Source of the DNA: Fusobacterium mortiferum
GTDB taxonomy: Bacteria; Fusobacteriota; Fusobacteriia; Fusobacteriales; Fusobacteriaceae
Length of the DNA: 51,096 nucleotides
Reading direction: 5' to 3'
NCBI RefSeq assembly: GCF_016900045.1
Contig: NZ_JACSNP010000012.1
Coordinates: 1 to 51,096, forward strand
Part shown: positions 1 through 9,115 of the stretch, piece after piece
How positions within the stretch are numbered: position 1 is the first letter of the stretch
Layout of the letters: each line of letters starts with the position of its first letter
The notes under the pieces: generated by a model
Database searches by the model: none
Seen by the model: only the letters and a program-made list of their open reading frames with translations
Told to the model about the DNA's origin: nothing
Program-made: the position numbers and the translations under genes

Positions 1-77
1 GGAGGTTGATAGGTTGGGGGTGTAAGGGCTGCGAGGCCTTTAGCTGACCAATACTAATAAGTCGAAGTTTTAACCTT
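1..77 (+). rRNA. 23S rRNA, 3' end (partial)
   Basis: The stretch with CTGACCAATACTAATAAGTCGA is the conserved 3' terminal region of bacterial 23S rRNA. It ends in TTTTAACCTT, the part that pairs with the 5' end of the mature molecule. The gene enters from the left edge, so only about 77 nt are present. The 3' end is placed by that conserved ending and could be off by a few bases. 5S rRNA and tRNA-Gln follow, giving a 23S-5S-tRNA order. Confidence 0.93.
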
Positions 78-122
78 ATCTGATATTACTATATAGTTTT
101 GAATGTCTATGCAAATAGATAT

Positions 123-242
123 AGCTTGGTGAGAATAGCTACGGGGGTACACCCAGACACATTCCGAACCTGGAAGTTAAGCCCGTAAACGCTGAAAGTA
201 CTTGGAGGGAAGCCTCCTGGGAGGATAGGAACTTGCCAAGCA
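123..242 (+). rRNA. 5S rRNA
   Basis: The segment contains the 5S hallmarks: a core around ACACCCAGACACATTCCGAA, then GAAGTTAAGCCC, and complementary ends (AGCTTGGT at the 5' side, GCCAAGCA at the 3' side) forming helix I. It is about 118-120 nt long, the usual 5S size. It lies about 45 nt after 23S and about 6 nt before a tRNA, so it is co-transcribed with the rRNA operon. Ends are uncertain by 1-3 nt. Confidence 0.93.
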
Positions 243-248
243 TTAGAT

Positions 249-323
249 TGGGGTGTCGCCAAGCGGTAAGGCAACGGACTTTGACTCCGTCATGCGTTGG
301 TTCGAATCCAGCCACCCCAGCCA
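249..323 (+). tRNA. tRNA-Gln (anticodon TTG)
   Basis: A full cloverleaf can be drawn. The acceptor arm is TGGGGTG (249-255) with CACCCCA (313-319), then discriminator G320 and an encoded CCA (321-323). The anticodon stem is ACGGA/TCCGT around the loop CTTTGAC, with anticodon TTG at 281-283, which reads CAA. The T arm contains GGTTCGAATCC. The tRNA is the last gene of the rRNA operon and is followed by a terminator. Confidence 0.96.
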
Positions 324-334
324 CTTGTGAGTTC

Positions 335-361
335 ACTGCCTAATTAAGGCAGTTTTTTTTT
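335..361 (+). terminator. Rho-independent terminator of the rRNA/tRNA operon
   Basis: Hairpin ACTGCC-TAATTAA-GGCAGT (335-353) followed directly by a run of nine T. It stands 12 nt after the tRNA CCA end. Confidence 0.93.
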
Positions 362-402
362 ATATTTTACTCAACAATTTTGTGGATAAAATTTTAGTTC
401 TA

Positions 403-411
403 TGCTATACT
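403..411 (+). promoter_or_regulatory. Predicted extended -10 promoter for the SLH protein/pgi unit
   Basis: TGCTATACT matches the TGn-TATAAT extended -10 form and lies 52 nt before the TTG start at 464. No good -35 hexamer is seen at 17 nt spacing, as expected for extended -10 promoters. It is preceded by the rRNA operon terminator, so a new transcript is needed here. Confidence 0.55.
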
Positions 412-463
412 AAAAGTTGAGAAAACTTAAGAAAATAAAGCAAAAAGAGGGAGGAAAAGCGAA

Positions 464-901
464 TTGAAATATATAATAATACTACTGATTACTTTATCAT
501 CTTTTCTATTTGCAGATACAAAATTTGAAGATTTAAATAAGGAGCATTGGGCATATAAGTCTATAAACTCTTTAGTAGAAAAAGGGATAATAAAAGAGAA
601 TAGATATAAATTTAATGGAAATGAACCAGTTACTAGATATGAGTTTGCCGAGGGGCTAGCTAGAAGTGTTGATTATATGGATTTAAAAAAGGCAAATAAA
701 GAGGATTTAAATATTTTAGAAGCACTGATGCTAGAGTTTTCTCAGGAGTTAAATAGAATAGGTTTCGATGCAAGCACTTTCAATGGTAGATTGGATAATA
801 TGAATGAGACAATTGAACTTTTGAGAGAGAGAGTAAATGAAAATGAAAAGCTGATAGATGAGTTACAAAAGAGAATAGAAGCTCTTGAAGATAAAAAATA
901 A
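464..901 (+). CDS. SLH-domain, coiled-coil envelope protein
   Basis: The 145-aa product has a signal peptide (residues 1-17, hydrophobic core IIILLITLSSFLF, cleavage after FA). One S-layer homology domain follows (about 20-70, with HWAYKSINSLVEKGII and VTRYEFAEGLAR), and then a charged heptad-rich segment to the end (about 105-145), probably a coiled coil. There is no beta-barrel or C-terminal membrane anchor, so the mature protein should be periplasmic. In diderms, SLH domains of OmpM and Omp-alpha proteins bind peptidoglycan-linked polymer and tether the outer membrane; this looks like the tether without the barrel. The start is TTG, supported by AGGGAGG 9 nt upstream. pgi follows 17 nt later and is probably co-transcribed. 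The precise partner is not known. Confidence 0.82.
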   Translation: MKYIIILLITLSSFLFADTKFEDLNKEHWAYKSINSLVEKGIIKENRYKFNGNEPVTRYEFAEGLARSVDYMDLKKANKEDLNILEALMLEFSQELNRIGFDASTFNGRLDNMNETIELLRERVNENEKLIDELQKRIEALEDKK

Positions 902-918
902 ACTAGGAGGGAATATTA

Positions 919-2271
919 ATGAAAAAACTGTCATTTGATTATTCTAAGGCACTTGGGTATGTAAGAGAAGAAGAATTATCTTTCATGAAAGAACAAGTAT
1001 TGGCAGCAGAAAAATTTCTAAATGAAAAAACTGGAGCTGGAAATGATTTCTTAGGATGGATAGAGTTACCTACAAACTATGATAAAGCTGAATTTGAAAG
1101 AATTAAAGCTGCAGCTGAAAAAATTAAAAGGGACTCTGATATACTTTTAGTAGTTGGAATAGGGGGGTCATATTTAGGAGCAAGAGCTGCTATTGACTTC
1201 TTATCTCATACTTTCTACAACAACTTACCAAAGGATAAAAGAAAAGGAACAGAGATATTCTATGTAGGAAATAACATCTCTGGAGTGTATTTAAAGCACC
1301 TATTAGATATATTAGAAGGAAAAGATTATTCAATCAACGTAATATCTAAATCTGGAACTACTACTGAGCCAGCAATAGCTTTCAGAGTTCTAAAAAAACA
1401 TATAGAAGAAAAATATGGAAAAGCAGAAGCTAAAAACAGAATATATGCAACTACAGATAAAGCAAAGGGAGCATTAAAGAAATTAGCTGATGAAGAAGGA
1501 TATGAAACTTTCGTAATTCCTGATGATGTAGGAGGAAGATTCTCTGTTTTAACACCAGTTGGATTACTTCCAATAGCTTGTGCAGGAATTGATATAGATG
1601 AGCTTATGGCAGGGGCTAGAGAGGCTCAAAATGATTACAATGCACCATTTGAAGAGAATGATTGTTACAAATATGCAGCAATAAGAAATATTTTAAATAG
1701 AAAAGGTAAAAATATTGAGATGTTAATAAACTATGAACCAAGATTACACTATTTTGGTGAATGGTGGAAACAATTATTTGGAGAATCTGAAGGTAAAGAT
1801 GGAAAAGGATTATTCCCAGCAGCAGCAGATTTCTCAACTGATCTACACTCAATGGGACAATATATCCAAGATGGAAGAAGAGAACTATTTGAAACAGCTG
1901 TTTTAATAGAAAAACCAGAAGAGGATATAATAATTGAAGCTGAAGAAGTTGATCTAGATGGATTAAACTATCTTGCTGGAAAAGGAATGGACTTTGTAAA
2001 TACTAAAGCTGCTCAAGGAACACTACTTGCTCACGTAGATGGAGGAGTACCTAACTTAGTAGTAACTGTACCAGAAGCTACTCCATTCCACTTAGGATAC
2101 CTATTCTACTTCTTTGAAAAAGCTTGTGGAATGAGTGGATATATCCTTGGTGTAAATCCTTTCAACCAACCAGGAGTAGAGTCATATAAAGCTAATATGT
2201 TTGCTTTACTTGGTAAAAAAGGATATGAAAAGGAAGCTGAAATTTTAAATAAAAGATTAGAAAATAAATAA
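919..2271 (+). CDS. pgi: Glucose-6-phosphate isomerase
   Basis: Interconverts glucose-6-phosphate and fructose-6-phosphate in the cytosol, at the entry to glycolysis. The 450-aa length is typical of the short bacterial form. Phosphate-binding motifs are visible: [10 protein letters not shown] (80-89) and the SIS-type [10 protein letters not shown] (143-152). The family signatures [12 protein letters not shown] and, near the C-terminus, [10 protein letters not shown] with its conserved lysine are also present. AGGAGG precedes the ATG by 8 nt. It sits 17 nt behind the SLH gene with no terminator between them, and a hairpin follows it. Identification is firm. Confidence 0.97.
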   Translation: MKKLSFDYSKALGYVREEELSFMKEQVLAAEKFLNEKTGAGNDFLGWIELPTNYDKAEFERIKAAAEKIKRDSDILLVVGIGGSYLGARAAIDFLSHTFYNNLPKDKRKGTEIFYVGNNISGVYLKHLLDILEGKDYSINVISKSGTTTEPAIAFRVLKKHIEEKYGKAEAKNRIYATTDKAKGALKKLADEEGYETFVIPDDVGGRFSVLTPVGLLPIACAGIDIDELMAGAREAQNDYNAPFEENDCYKYAAIRNILNRKGKNIEMLINYEPRLHYFGEWWKQLFGESEGKDGKGLFPAAADFSTDLHSMGQYIQDGRRELFETAVLIEKPEEDIIIEAEEVDLDGLNYLAGKGMDFVNTKAAQGTLLAHVDGGVPNLVVTVPEATPFHLGYLFYFFEKACGMSGYILGVNPFNQPGVESYKANMFALLGKKGYEKEAEILNKRLENK

Positions 2272-2288
2272 AATTAAAAATATAAAAA

Positions 2289-2326
2289 AAGAAAGAGGGA
2301 TGTTATATCTATAACACCCCTTTCTT
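2289..2326 (+). terminator. Intergenic hairpin, possible weak terminator after pgi
   Basis: AAGAAAG (2289-2295) pairs with CTTTCTT (2320-2326), GGG with CCC, and TGTTAT with ATAACA around a 4-nt loop, leaving two bulged A. There is no T-run beyond the stem apart from the T-rich last arm, so termination may be partial. mscL begins 18 nt later. Confidence 0.45.
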
Positions 2327-2343
2327 ATGAAAAAGGAGAGATT

Positions 2344-2751
2344 ATGAAATTTATTGAAGAGTTTAAAAAGTTTGCATTACGTGGAAACGTACTAGATATG
2401 GCAGTCGGGGTTATAGTAGGGGGAGCTTTCAGTAAGATAGTTTCAAGTATGGTTAACGATATAATTATGCCTATCATCGGAATATTTACTGGAAAAATAA
2501 ATATTTCAACTCTAAGTTTAAAACTGCCATCAAGTATAGCAGGTGGAGATTCTGTTGTTGTAAAATATGGACAATTTTTACAAAACGTATTAGATTTTGC
2601 AATAATTTGTCTATGTGTGTTCTTTATGATAAAAGTTGTAAATAAATTAGTTAAGAAGCAAGAAGATGCAAAACCAGCTCCAAAACCATCTAATGAAGAG
2701 CTTTTACTTACTGAAATTAGAGATATATTAAAGAGTCAAAATAGCAAATAG
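2344..2751 (+). CDS. mscL: Large-conductance mechanosensitive channel MscL
   Basis: Inner-membrane homopentamer that opens under membrane tension and releases solutes in osmotic downshock. The 135-aa protein has the family layout. An N-terminal amphipathic helix (MKFIEEFKKFALRGNVLDMA) is followed by pore helix TM1 (AVGVIVGGAFSKIVSSMVND), a periplasmic loop, TM2 (about 83-103) and a C-terminal cytoplasmic bundle (EELLLTEIRDILK). AAGGAG lies 7 nt before the ATG. The stop codon lies inside a terminator hairpin, so this is the end of a transcript. Confidence 0.97.
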   Translation: MKFIEEFKKFALRGNVLDMAVGVIVGGAFSKIVSSMVNDIIMPIIGIFTGKINISTLSLKLPSSIAGGDSVVVKYGQFLQNVLDFAIICLCVFFMIKVVNKLVKKQEDAKPAPKPSNEELLLTEIRDILKSQNSK

Positions 2752-2768
2752 AAATATTTGCTATTTTT
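2739..2768 (+). terminator. Terminator overlapping the mscL stop codon
   Basis: A perfect 12-bp stem, AAATAGCAAATA (2739-2750) with TATTTGCTATTT (2755-2766), around a GAAA loop, followed by T-rich sequence. The left arm includes the first two bases of the mscL TAG. Confidence 0.8.
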
Positions 2769-2804
2769 ATTATATAAATAAATTTTTAATAGAGAGGTGG
2801 AAAG

Positions 2805-4160
2805 ATGAAAAATCAGGCTGAAAAGTTGGAAAAAACACCATTGTTTAAGCTATTTTTAATTATGGCAGTGCCTTCAGTATTAGCTCAATTAATAAATGTA
2901 CTATATAACATAGTGGATAGAATATATATAGGTCATATCAAAGATGTAGGATCTTTAGCTCTCACAGGAGTAGGAGTAACTTTTCCAATAATTATGGTAG
3001 TAGCAGCTTTTAGTGCCTTTGCTGGACAGGGAGGAGCTCCACTAGCATCTATTGAACTAGGAGCTAGAAATTATAATAGAGCGGAGAAAATATTGGGAAA
3101 TAGTGCAGCTCTATTAATAGTTTTTTCTATAGTATTAACTGTGTTCTTTCAAATTTTTAAGACACCACTGTTATACGCTTTTGGGGCTAGTGATAATGTG
3201 ATAGGATATGCTCAAGATTATGTAGGGCTATATCTCTATGGGACTATTTTTGTTATGCTATCTTTGGGATTAAATACCTTTATAAGTGGGCAGGGAAATG
3301 CTAAAGTGGCTATGTTCTCAGTTTTAATAGGTGCTGTTACCAATATAATACTAGATCCAATATTTATATTTGTATTGGGAATGGGAGTGAAAGGGGCAGC
3401 TTTAGCGACAGTAATATCTCAAGCAATGAGTGCAATTTGGGTGGTATATTTTCTTATCTCGGAAAAGAGTGTTATTAAGTTGAGGTTAAAAAGTTTATAC
3501 TTTGATAGGGATATTTTAAAGAAAACGGGTATGTTGGGAATATCTCCATTTATTATGCAAAGTACAGAGAGTTTAGTATTATTAACTTTAAACTCTAGAT
3601 TACAAAAATATGGTGGAGATATCTATGTGGGCTCTATGTCTATCTTAACAAGTGTTTTACAATTGATTACTGTACCAGTGAGTGGGATTACCCAAGGGAT
3701 ACAACCAGTAATAAGTTATAACTATGGGGCAGGAAATAGAAAAAGGGTTCTTCAAACATTTAAAGGAATGTTGGGAGTATGTTTGACTGTAACTGTAGTA
3801 ATGGGAGGAATTGGAGTAATTTTTCCAGAAGTATATGTGGGGATTTTTACAGAGCATAGAGAGCTTTTTGATTTAACTTCGAAGTTTATGCCAATATTTA
3901 TTTTAGGAATGGTAATATTTGGGATTCAACAGGCTATACAGGGAACTTTTTTAGCTTTGGGACAAGCTAAATACTCAATCTTCATAGCTCTTTTAAGAAA
4001 GGTAATATTACTTGTTCCATTAGCTATTATACTACCATTTTTTATGGGAGTAAAAGGGATATATTATGCAGAACCAATCGCAGATATCAGTTCTGTAACT
4101 ATAGCATCAATTACCTTTCTTTTAACTTATAAAAAAATATTGAAGGCTAGAAAGAAATAG
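2805..4160 (+). CDS. MATE family multidrug/cation antiporter
   Basis: A 451-aa protein with 12 predicted membrane helices in two repeated halves, the usual MATE size and pattern. The N-terminus (PLFKLFLIMAVPSVLAQLIN) and the repeated segment with PVSGITQGIQPVISYNYGAG are typical of the DinF/NorM-related MATE group, which exports cationic compounds in exchange for Na+ or H+. GAGAGGTGG precedes the ATG. The substrate cannot be told from the sequence. It is monocistronic: mscL ends in a terminator upstream and a hairpin follows the stop. Confidence 0.9.
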   Translation: MKNQAEKLEKTPLFKLFLIMAVPSVLAQLINVLYNIVDRIYIGHIKDVGSLALTGVGVTFPIIMVVAAFSAFAGQGGAPLASIELGARNYNRAEKILGNSAALLIVFSIVLTVFFQIFKTPLLYAFGASDNVIGYAQDYVGLYLYGTIFVMLSLGLNTFISGQGNAKVAMFSVLIGAVTNIILDPIFIFVLGMGVKGAALATVISQAMSAIWVVYFLISEKSVIKLRLKSLYFDRDILKKTGMLGISPFIMQSTESLVLLTLNSRLQKYGGDIYVGSMSILTSVLQLITVPVSGITQGIQPVISYNYGAGNRKRVLQTFKGMLGVCLTVTVVMGGIGVIFPEVYVGIFTEHRELFDLTSKFMPIFILGMVIFGIQQAIQGTFLALGQAKYSIFIALLRKVILLVPLAIILPFFMGVKGIYYAEPIADISSVTIASITFLLTYKKILKARKK

Positions 4161-4166
4161 AGATAT

Positions 4167-4227
4167 AAAAAGAGAGTACTAATTGTCATACTAGTAAATA
4201 ATTTGGCTTTTTAGTATTTTCTTTTTT
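4167..4227 (+). terminator. Terminator-like hairpin after the MATE gene
   Basis: AAAAAGAGAGTACTAA (4167-4182) can pair with TTAGTATTTTCTTTTT (from 4211), including G-U pairs, around a 28-nt loop; the right arm ends in a T6 run. The rest of 4228-4371 is AT-rich and shows no gene. Confidence 0.5.
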
Positions 4228-4371
4228 ATTATTGCTTATATACATATAAAGATAAGTTATATTTAAGCTAAGGAGAAAAATATCAGTAAAAAATATAATT
4301 GGGCTTTTAAAAAATATACTATTTTAAAAAGGGTTTGAAGTCAAACTTTAATAGAAAAATTCTTAAAATTA

Positions 4372-4380
4372 TGGTACAAT
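4372..4380 (+). promoter_or_regulatory. Predicted extended -10 promoter of the recF-gyrB operon
   Basis: TGGTACAAT fits the TGn plus -10 pattern and lies 39 nt before the first ATG of the S4-recF-dciA-remB-gyrB run. The -35 region is poor. This is the first plausible promoter ahead of that gene set. Confidence 0.55.
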
Positions 4381-4419
4381 ATGAGATAGACTAAATAAAA
4401 AATTAAGGAGTTGTAAAAG

Positions 4420-4626
4420 ATGGAAGAGGTAAAAATATCAACTGAATTTATAAAGTTAGATCAATTTTTAAAATGGGTAGGAGTTTGTGATACAGGAGTA
4501 GATGCAAAGTTCTTTATCCTAGATGGAAATGTAAAGGTAAATGGAGAGGTTGAGTTAAGAAGAGGTAAAAAGCTATATCCAGGAGATAAAGTTGAAGCAG
4601 CTGGACAAAGTTTCTTAGTTAAGTAA
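4420..4626 (+). CDS. S4-domain RNA-binding protein (YaaA type)
   Basis: The 68-aa protein is a single S4 RNA-binding fold. It contains the pattern KLDQFLKWVGVCDTG, then VKVNGEVELRRGKKLYPGD, as in the small S4 proteins (B. subtilis YaaA, E. coli YbcJ). In Firmicutes yaaA stands just before recF, exactly as here: recF begins 31 nt downstream. Such proteins are linked to ribosome or RNA binding, but the precise job is unclear. AAGGAG lies 8 nt upstream of ATG. It is the first gene of a probable operon that continues to gyrB. Confidence 0.9.
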   Translation: MEEVKISTEFIKLDQFLKWVGVCDTGVDAKFFILDGNVKVNGEVELRRGKKLYPGDKVEAAGQSFLVK

Positions 4627-4657
4627 ATTTATATTGAATAGTAGGGTGGATTAAGCT

Positions 4658-5755
4658 TTGGAAATATTAGAGATAAATTATGTAAATTTTAGAAATTTAA
4701 TTGATAGTAGTGTCAAATTTTTTCCAAAACTTAATCTATTTTTTGGAAAGAATGGACAGGGAAAAACTAGCTTACTAGAGGCTGTATATTTCAATGCTAC
4801 TGGAAAGAGTTTTAGAACTTCAAAGGCTTCAGAGATGATGAGATATGGAGCTCAAAGGACAGGAGTCTACATAGTATATAGAGATAATATTGGAGAAAAG
4901 ACTCTCACAGTTAAATTTAATGAAAATAGAAAAGAGTATTATTATAATAATAAGAAGGTACCATATGATGAGTTCTATGGAAAGCTAAATGTTGTAACCT
5001 ATATACCAGAGGATATTGTTTTAATAACAGGTTCTCCATCTATAAGGAGGAGTTTTTTTGACGGGGAGATAGCACAGACTAACAGTGAGTATTTTCAAGA
5101 TTTAAAAAATTATAATAAGTTATTGAAGATAAGAAATAAATATCTAAAGGAGCAAAGGACAAAGGATAGTGAGTATTTAGTATATGAGGAAGAATTTATA
5201 AAGTATGGAGCTAAAGTTATAGAGAAGAGATTGGAGTATGTACAAAAAATTTCAATAATTCTTAATCTCAATTATAGAAAACTTTTTGATAGTAAAAAGG
5301 AGCTAAGCTTAACCTATGATTCTCACTTGGGAAATATAAAGAAACTTTCTCTAAAGGAGATTGAGGAGCTATTGAGAGAGAGGATAAGAAAGGTTTTTTC
5401 ACAGGAAAAAAGATATGGTTTTTCTCTATGTGGTCCACAAAAAGATGATTTTTTATTTATTTTAAATGGACATGAGGCTAAGTCAACAGCTTCACAAGGG
5501 GAGAAAAAATCTATAATCTTTTCATTAAAACTATCAGAGATAGATATGGTAATAAGAGATAGAAAGGAAAATCCTGTTCTTATAATAGATGATATCTCTT
5601 CATACTTTGATTCAAATAGAAAGGATAGTATACTAAACTATTTAGAGAAGAGAAATATTCAGGTATTATTAAGTTCTACTGGAGAGTTAGGAATAGACTC
5701 AAAAAATTTCTATGTGGAGAGTGGTGAGATAGAGTATGGCAGAGAAGTTGAGTAA
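4658..5755 (+). CDS. recF: DNA replication and repair protein RecF
   Basis: SMC-like ATPase that helps load RecA at ssDNA gaps with RecO and RecR. The Walker A motif is GKNGQGKTS (30-38), the ABC-type signature region is TASQGEKKSI, and the Walker B is PVLIIDDISSYFD. The length (365 aa) is normal. The start is a TTG behind GGGTGGA (4644-4650) and gives the standard RecF N-terminus with the FRN motif. The 3' end overlaps the next gene by 20 nt, which suggests translational coupling. Confidence 0.96.
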   Translation: MEILEINYVNFRNLIDSSVKFFPKLNLFFGKNGQGKTSLLEAVYFNATGKSFRTSKASEMMRYGAQRTGVYIVYRDNIGEKTLTVKFNENRKEYYYNNKKVPYDEFYGKLNVVTYIPEDIVLITGSPSIRRSFFDGEIAQTNSEYFQDLKNYNKLLKIRNKYLKEQRTKDSEYLVYEEEFIKYGAKVIEKRLEYVQKISIILNLNYRKLFDSKKELSLTYDSHLGNIKKLSLKEIEELLRERIRKVFSQEKRYGFSLCGPQKDDFLFILNGHEAKSTASQGEKKSIIFSLKLSEIDMVIRDRKENPVLIIDDISSYFDSNRKDSILNYLEKRNIQVLLSSTGELGIDSKNFYVESGEIEYGREVE

Positions 5756-6367
5756 TGTTAGTGAGATGATAGATACTGCAGTTGGAAAGAGCAGAAGATT
5801 AAAAGAGGGAATTTTAAAGGCTGAATGGGAAAAGATAGTCGGTAAAATTTGTGAGAAGTGTCAGCCAGATTATATAAAAGAAGGAGTTTTATATATCAGA
5901 GCTGAAAGTCCTCTGTTTATTCATCATCTAACACTGGAAAAGAGTAAGTATATAGAGAGGATAAATAGCTACTTTGATGAGGAAGTAGTGAGGGATATTG
6001 TTGTAAGAACAGGAAATCTAGATGAGAATAGAGATGAGTACCTCAATAGAGAGAGTGAGGATGAAGGGATAGAGAATCCAGAGCCTCATATAAAAAAAGA
6101 AGAGGTATTAGAGGAGTTACAAAGCTCAGATATTCAGAGAAGAAATCTAGGAATAATGGAGAAGATAGCTTATCTTCAAAAGATAGCCAAGGAACGTGAA
6201 GAGTATCTTCTTTCTCATGGATATAAAAAATGTAAGGTTTGTGGAATGTTGTATGAGGGAGAAGAGGCATTTTGTAGAGTGTGTATAGATAATGGAAAAG
6301 CTAAGGAGTATCTAAGGAGATTAGGAAAATATATAGATAATGAAGAAGCAGAGGAAAGTGAAGAGTA

Positions 6368-6368
<1 letters not shown>
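5736..6368 (+). CDS. DciA-like (DUF721) protein with C-terminal zinc-ribbon motif
   Basis: The N-terminal ~95 residues match the DUF721/DciA pattern: a KH-like fold with EWEKIVGKICEKCQPDYIKEG and GVLYIRAESPLFIHHL. DciA is the ancestral helicase operator that assists DnaB loading in bacteria lacking DnaC or DnaI. A charged linker leads to a C-terminal CxxC...CxxC motif (CKVCG and CRVC) that probably binds zinc. It overlaps recF by 20 nt, and its stop overlaps the next GTG by 1 nt. The position between recF and gyrB resembles that of the actinobacterial DUF721 gene. The helicase-loading role is inferred from the family. Confidence 0.85.
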
Positions 6369-8532
<2,164 letters not shown>

Positions 8533-8544
8533 TTGAGGCAAAAT

Positions 8545-8831
8545 ATGGATATAAAATTTCTATCAGAAAAATTTTATGCTGAATTTCAAGATTGCAAGGA
8601 GATTCTAAAGAAAGAAGATAGACCATATTTAGTATTAGTGATAGAGAGATAAAAATTAAACAGAATGAATTTAATTATTTGAAAAGTAAAGAGGAAAAAT
8701 TAAAAAAAGGATTTAAAAAGTATCTTAAGGAGTTTAGAAAAGCCACATTAAACTCTGACCAAAAAAGATATGAAAAAATCTTAAAATATTCATCTCTTCA
8801 GTATTTTAAAGATAGATTACAGATAAAATAA
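8545..8831 (+). pseudogene. Relic of a type III toxin (CptN/TenpN/ToxN-AbiQ-like)
   Basis: A TGAGG ribosome site 7 nt before ATG 8545 opens a 35-codon frame that ends at TAA 8650. It reads MDIKFLSEKFYAEFQDCKEI and goes on to KKEDRPYLVLVIE. From 8649, in another frame, the reading continues to TAA 8829 with IKIKQNEFNYLKSKEE and then RYEKILKYSSLQYFKDRL. From memory of the family, the first piece resembles the N-terminus and the second the C-terminus of endoribonuclease toxins of type III toxin-antitoxin systems. The central part (roughly 50-70 residues, with the beta-rich core) is missing and the frames do not join. The product should therefore be dead. A repeat RNA unit faces it downstream. 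Confidence 0.65.
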
Positions 8832-8857
8832 AAAGATGGTATATAAGATACCATCTT
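8826..8857 (-). terminator. Rho-independent terminator of the minus-strand repeat RNA
   Basis: A perfect 10-bp stem, AAGATGGTAT (8833-8842) with ATACCATCTT (8848-8857), around a 5-nt loop. On the minus strand it is followed by TTTTTATTT, so it works as a terminator for leftward transcription. On the plus strand there is no T-run after it. Confidence 0.85.
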
Positions 8858-8907
8858 CATCAATTGAGCTTTCTTTATTTTATCCTGCTCGAGCTCTTCG
8901 AGCAGAG
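8857..8907 (-). repeat. 51-nt hairpin repeat, unit 1
   Basis: Tandem with the unit at 8908. In plus-strand terms it holds the stem CTGCTCGA (8885-8892), loop GCTCT and TCGAGCAG (8898-8905), plus the possible pseudoknot partner GAGC (8866-8869). It lies next to the terminator. Confidence 0.95.
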
Positions 8908-8958
8908 TCATCAATTGAGCTTTCTTTATTTTATCCTATTCGAGCTCTTCGAATAGAG
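8908..8958 (-). repeat. 51-nt hairpin repeat, unit 2
   Basis: 47 of 51 positions equal unit 1. The four differences change stem CTGCTCGA/TCGAGCAG into CTATTCGA (8936-8943) and TCGAATAG (8949-8956), so both altered base pairs remain paired. Pseudoknot partner GAGC is at 8917-8920. A further partial unit start (TCATC) follows at 8959. Confidence 0.95.
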
Positions 8959-8974
8959 TCATCTTTGTAATTGT

Positions 8975-9003
8975 ATTATATCATTTTATATGAAAAATAT
9001 CAA
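8975..9003 (-). promoter_or_regulatory. Strong sigma-70 type promoter for the repeat RNA
   Basis: Read on the minus strand: TTGATA (9003-8998), a 17-nt spacer, and TATAAT (8980-8975). Transcription should start near 8968, about 10 nt before the first repeat. It is arranged divergently to the gyrA promoter at 9049-9057. Confidence 0.85.
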
Positions 9004-9048
9004 GTTCTATAAAATTAGAGGGTTAAATTATGAAAATCCTAGATTGTG

Positions 9049-9057
9049 TGGTATAAT
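9049..9057 (+). promoter_or_regulatory. Predicted extended -10 promoter of gyrA
   Basis: TGGTATAAT is a perfect extended -10 element. No clear -35 is seen. It lies 58 nt upstream of the gyrA ATG and about 45 bp from the -35 of the divergent repeat-RNA promoter. Confidence 0.7.
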
Positions 9058-9115
9058 CTATTGAAGAGAAATTATAGAATAAGAGGAGGGTAAGCCGCTA
9101 AGGCAGTATAATCGT

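Larger units (their letters stand above)
8829..8968 (-). ncRNA. Putative type III antitoxin-like repeat RNA
   Basis: On the minus strand a consensus-grade promoter (TTGATA, 17 nt, TATAAT) is followed by two tandem 51-nt repeats and a strong intrinsic terminator, giving a predicted RNA of about 140 nt with no convincing reading frame. Each repeat has an 8-bp hairpin with loop AGAGC. The loop GAGC can pair with a GCTC further downstream in the same repeat, forming an H-type pseudoknot. The two repeats are identical except at four positions, which make two compensatory base-pair changes in the stem. Tandem pseudoknot repeats ahead of a terminator are the layout of type III antitoxin RNAs (ToxI, CptI, TenpI). 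The facing toxin relic supports this reading, though its orientation is not the usual one. Confidence 0.7.

Noticed and set aside
249-323. tRNA-Gln as an attachment site for an integrated element
   Set aside because: No integrase, no repeated tRNA 3' end found downstream in the window, and a normal operon terminator follows.
381-389. TGTGGATAA, a perfect DnaA box in reverse, as sign of an origin
   Set aside because: I see only one box in the intergenic region, without an AT-rich unwinding element or dnaA next to it; a 9-mer can occur by chance.
8857-8958. CRISPR array from the two 51-nt repeats
   Set aside because: The units abut with no spacers, there are only two, and the differences are compensatory stem changes. 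No cas genes are near.
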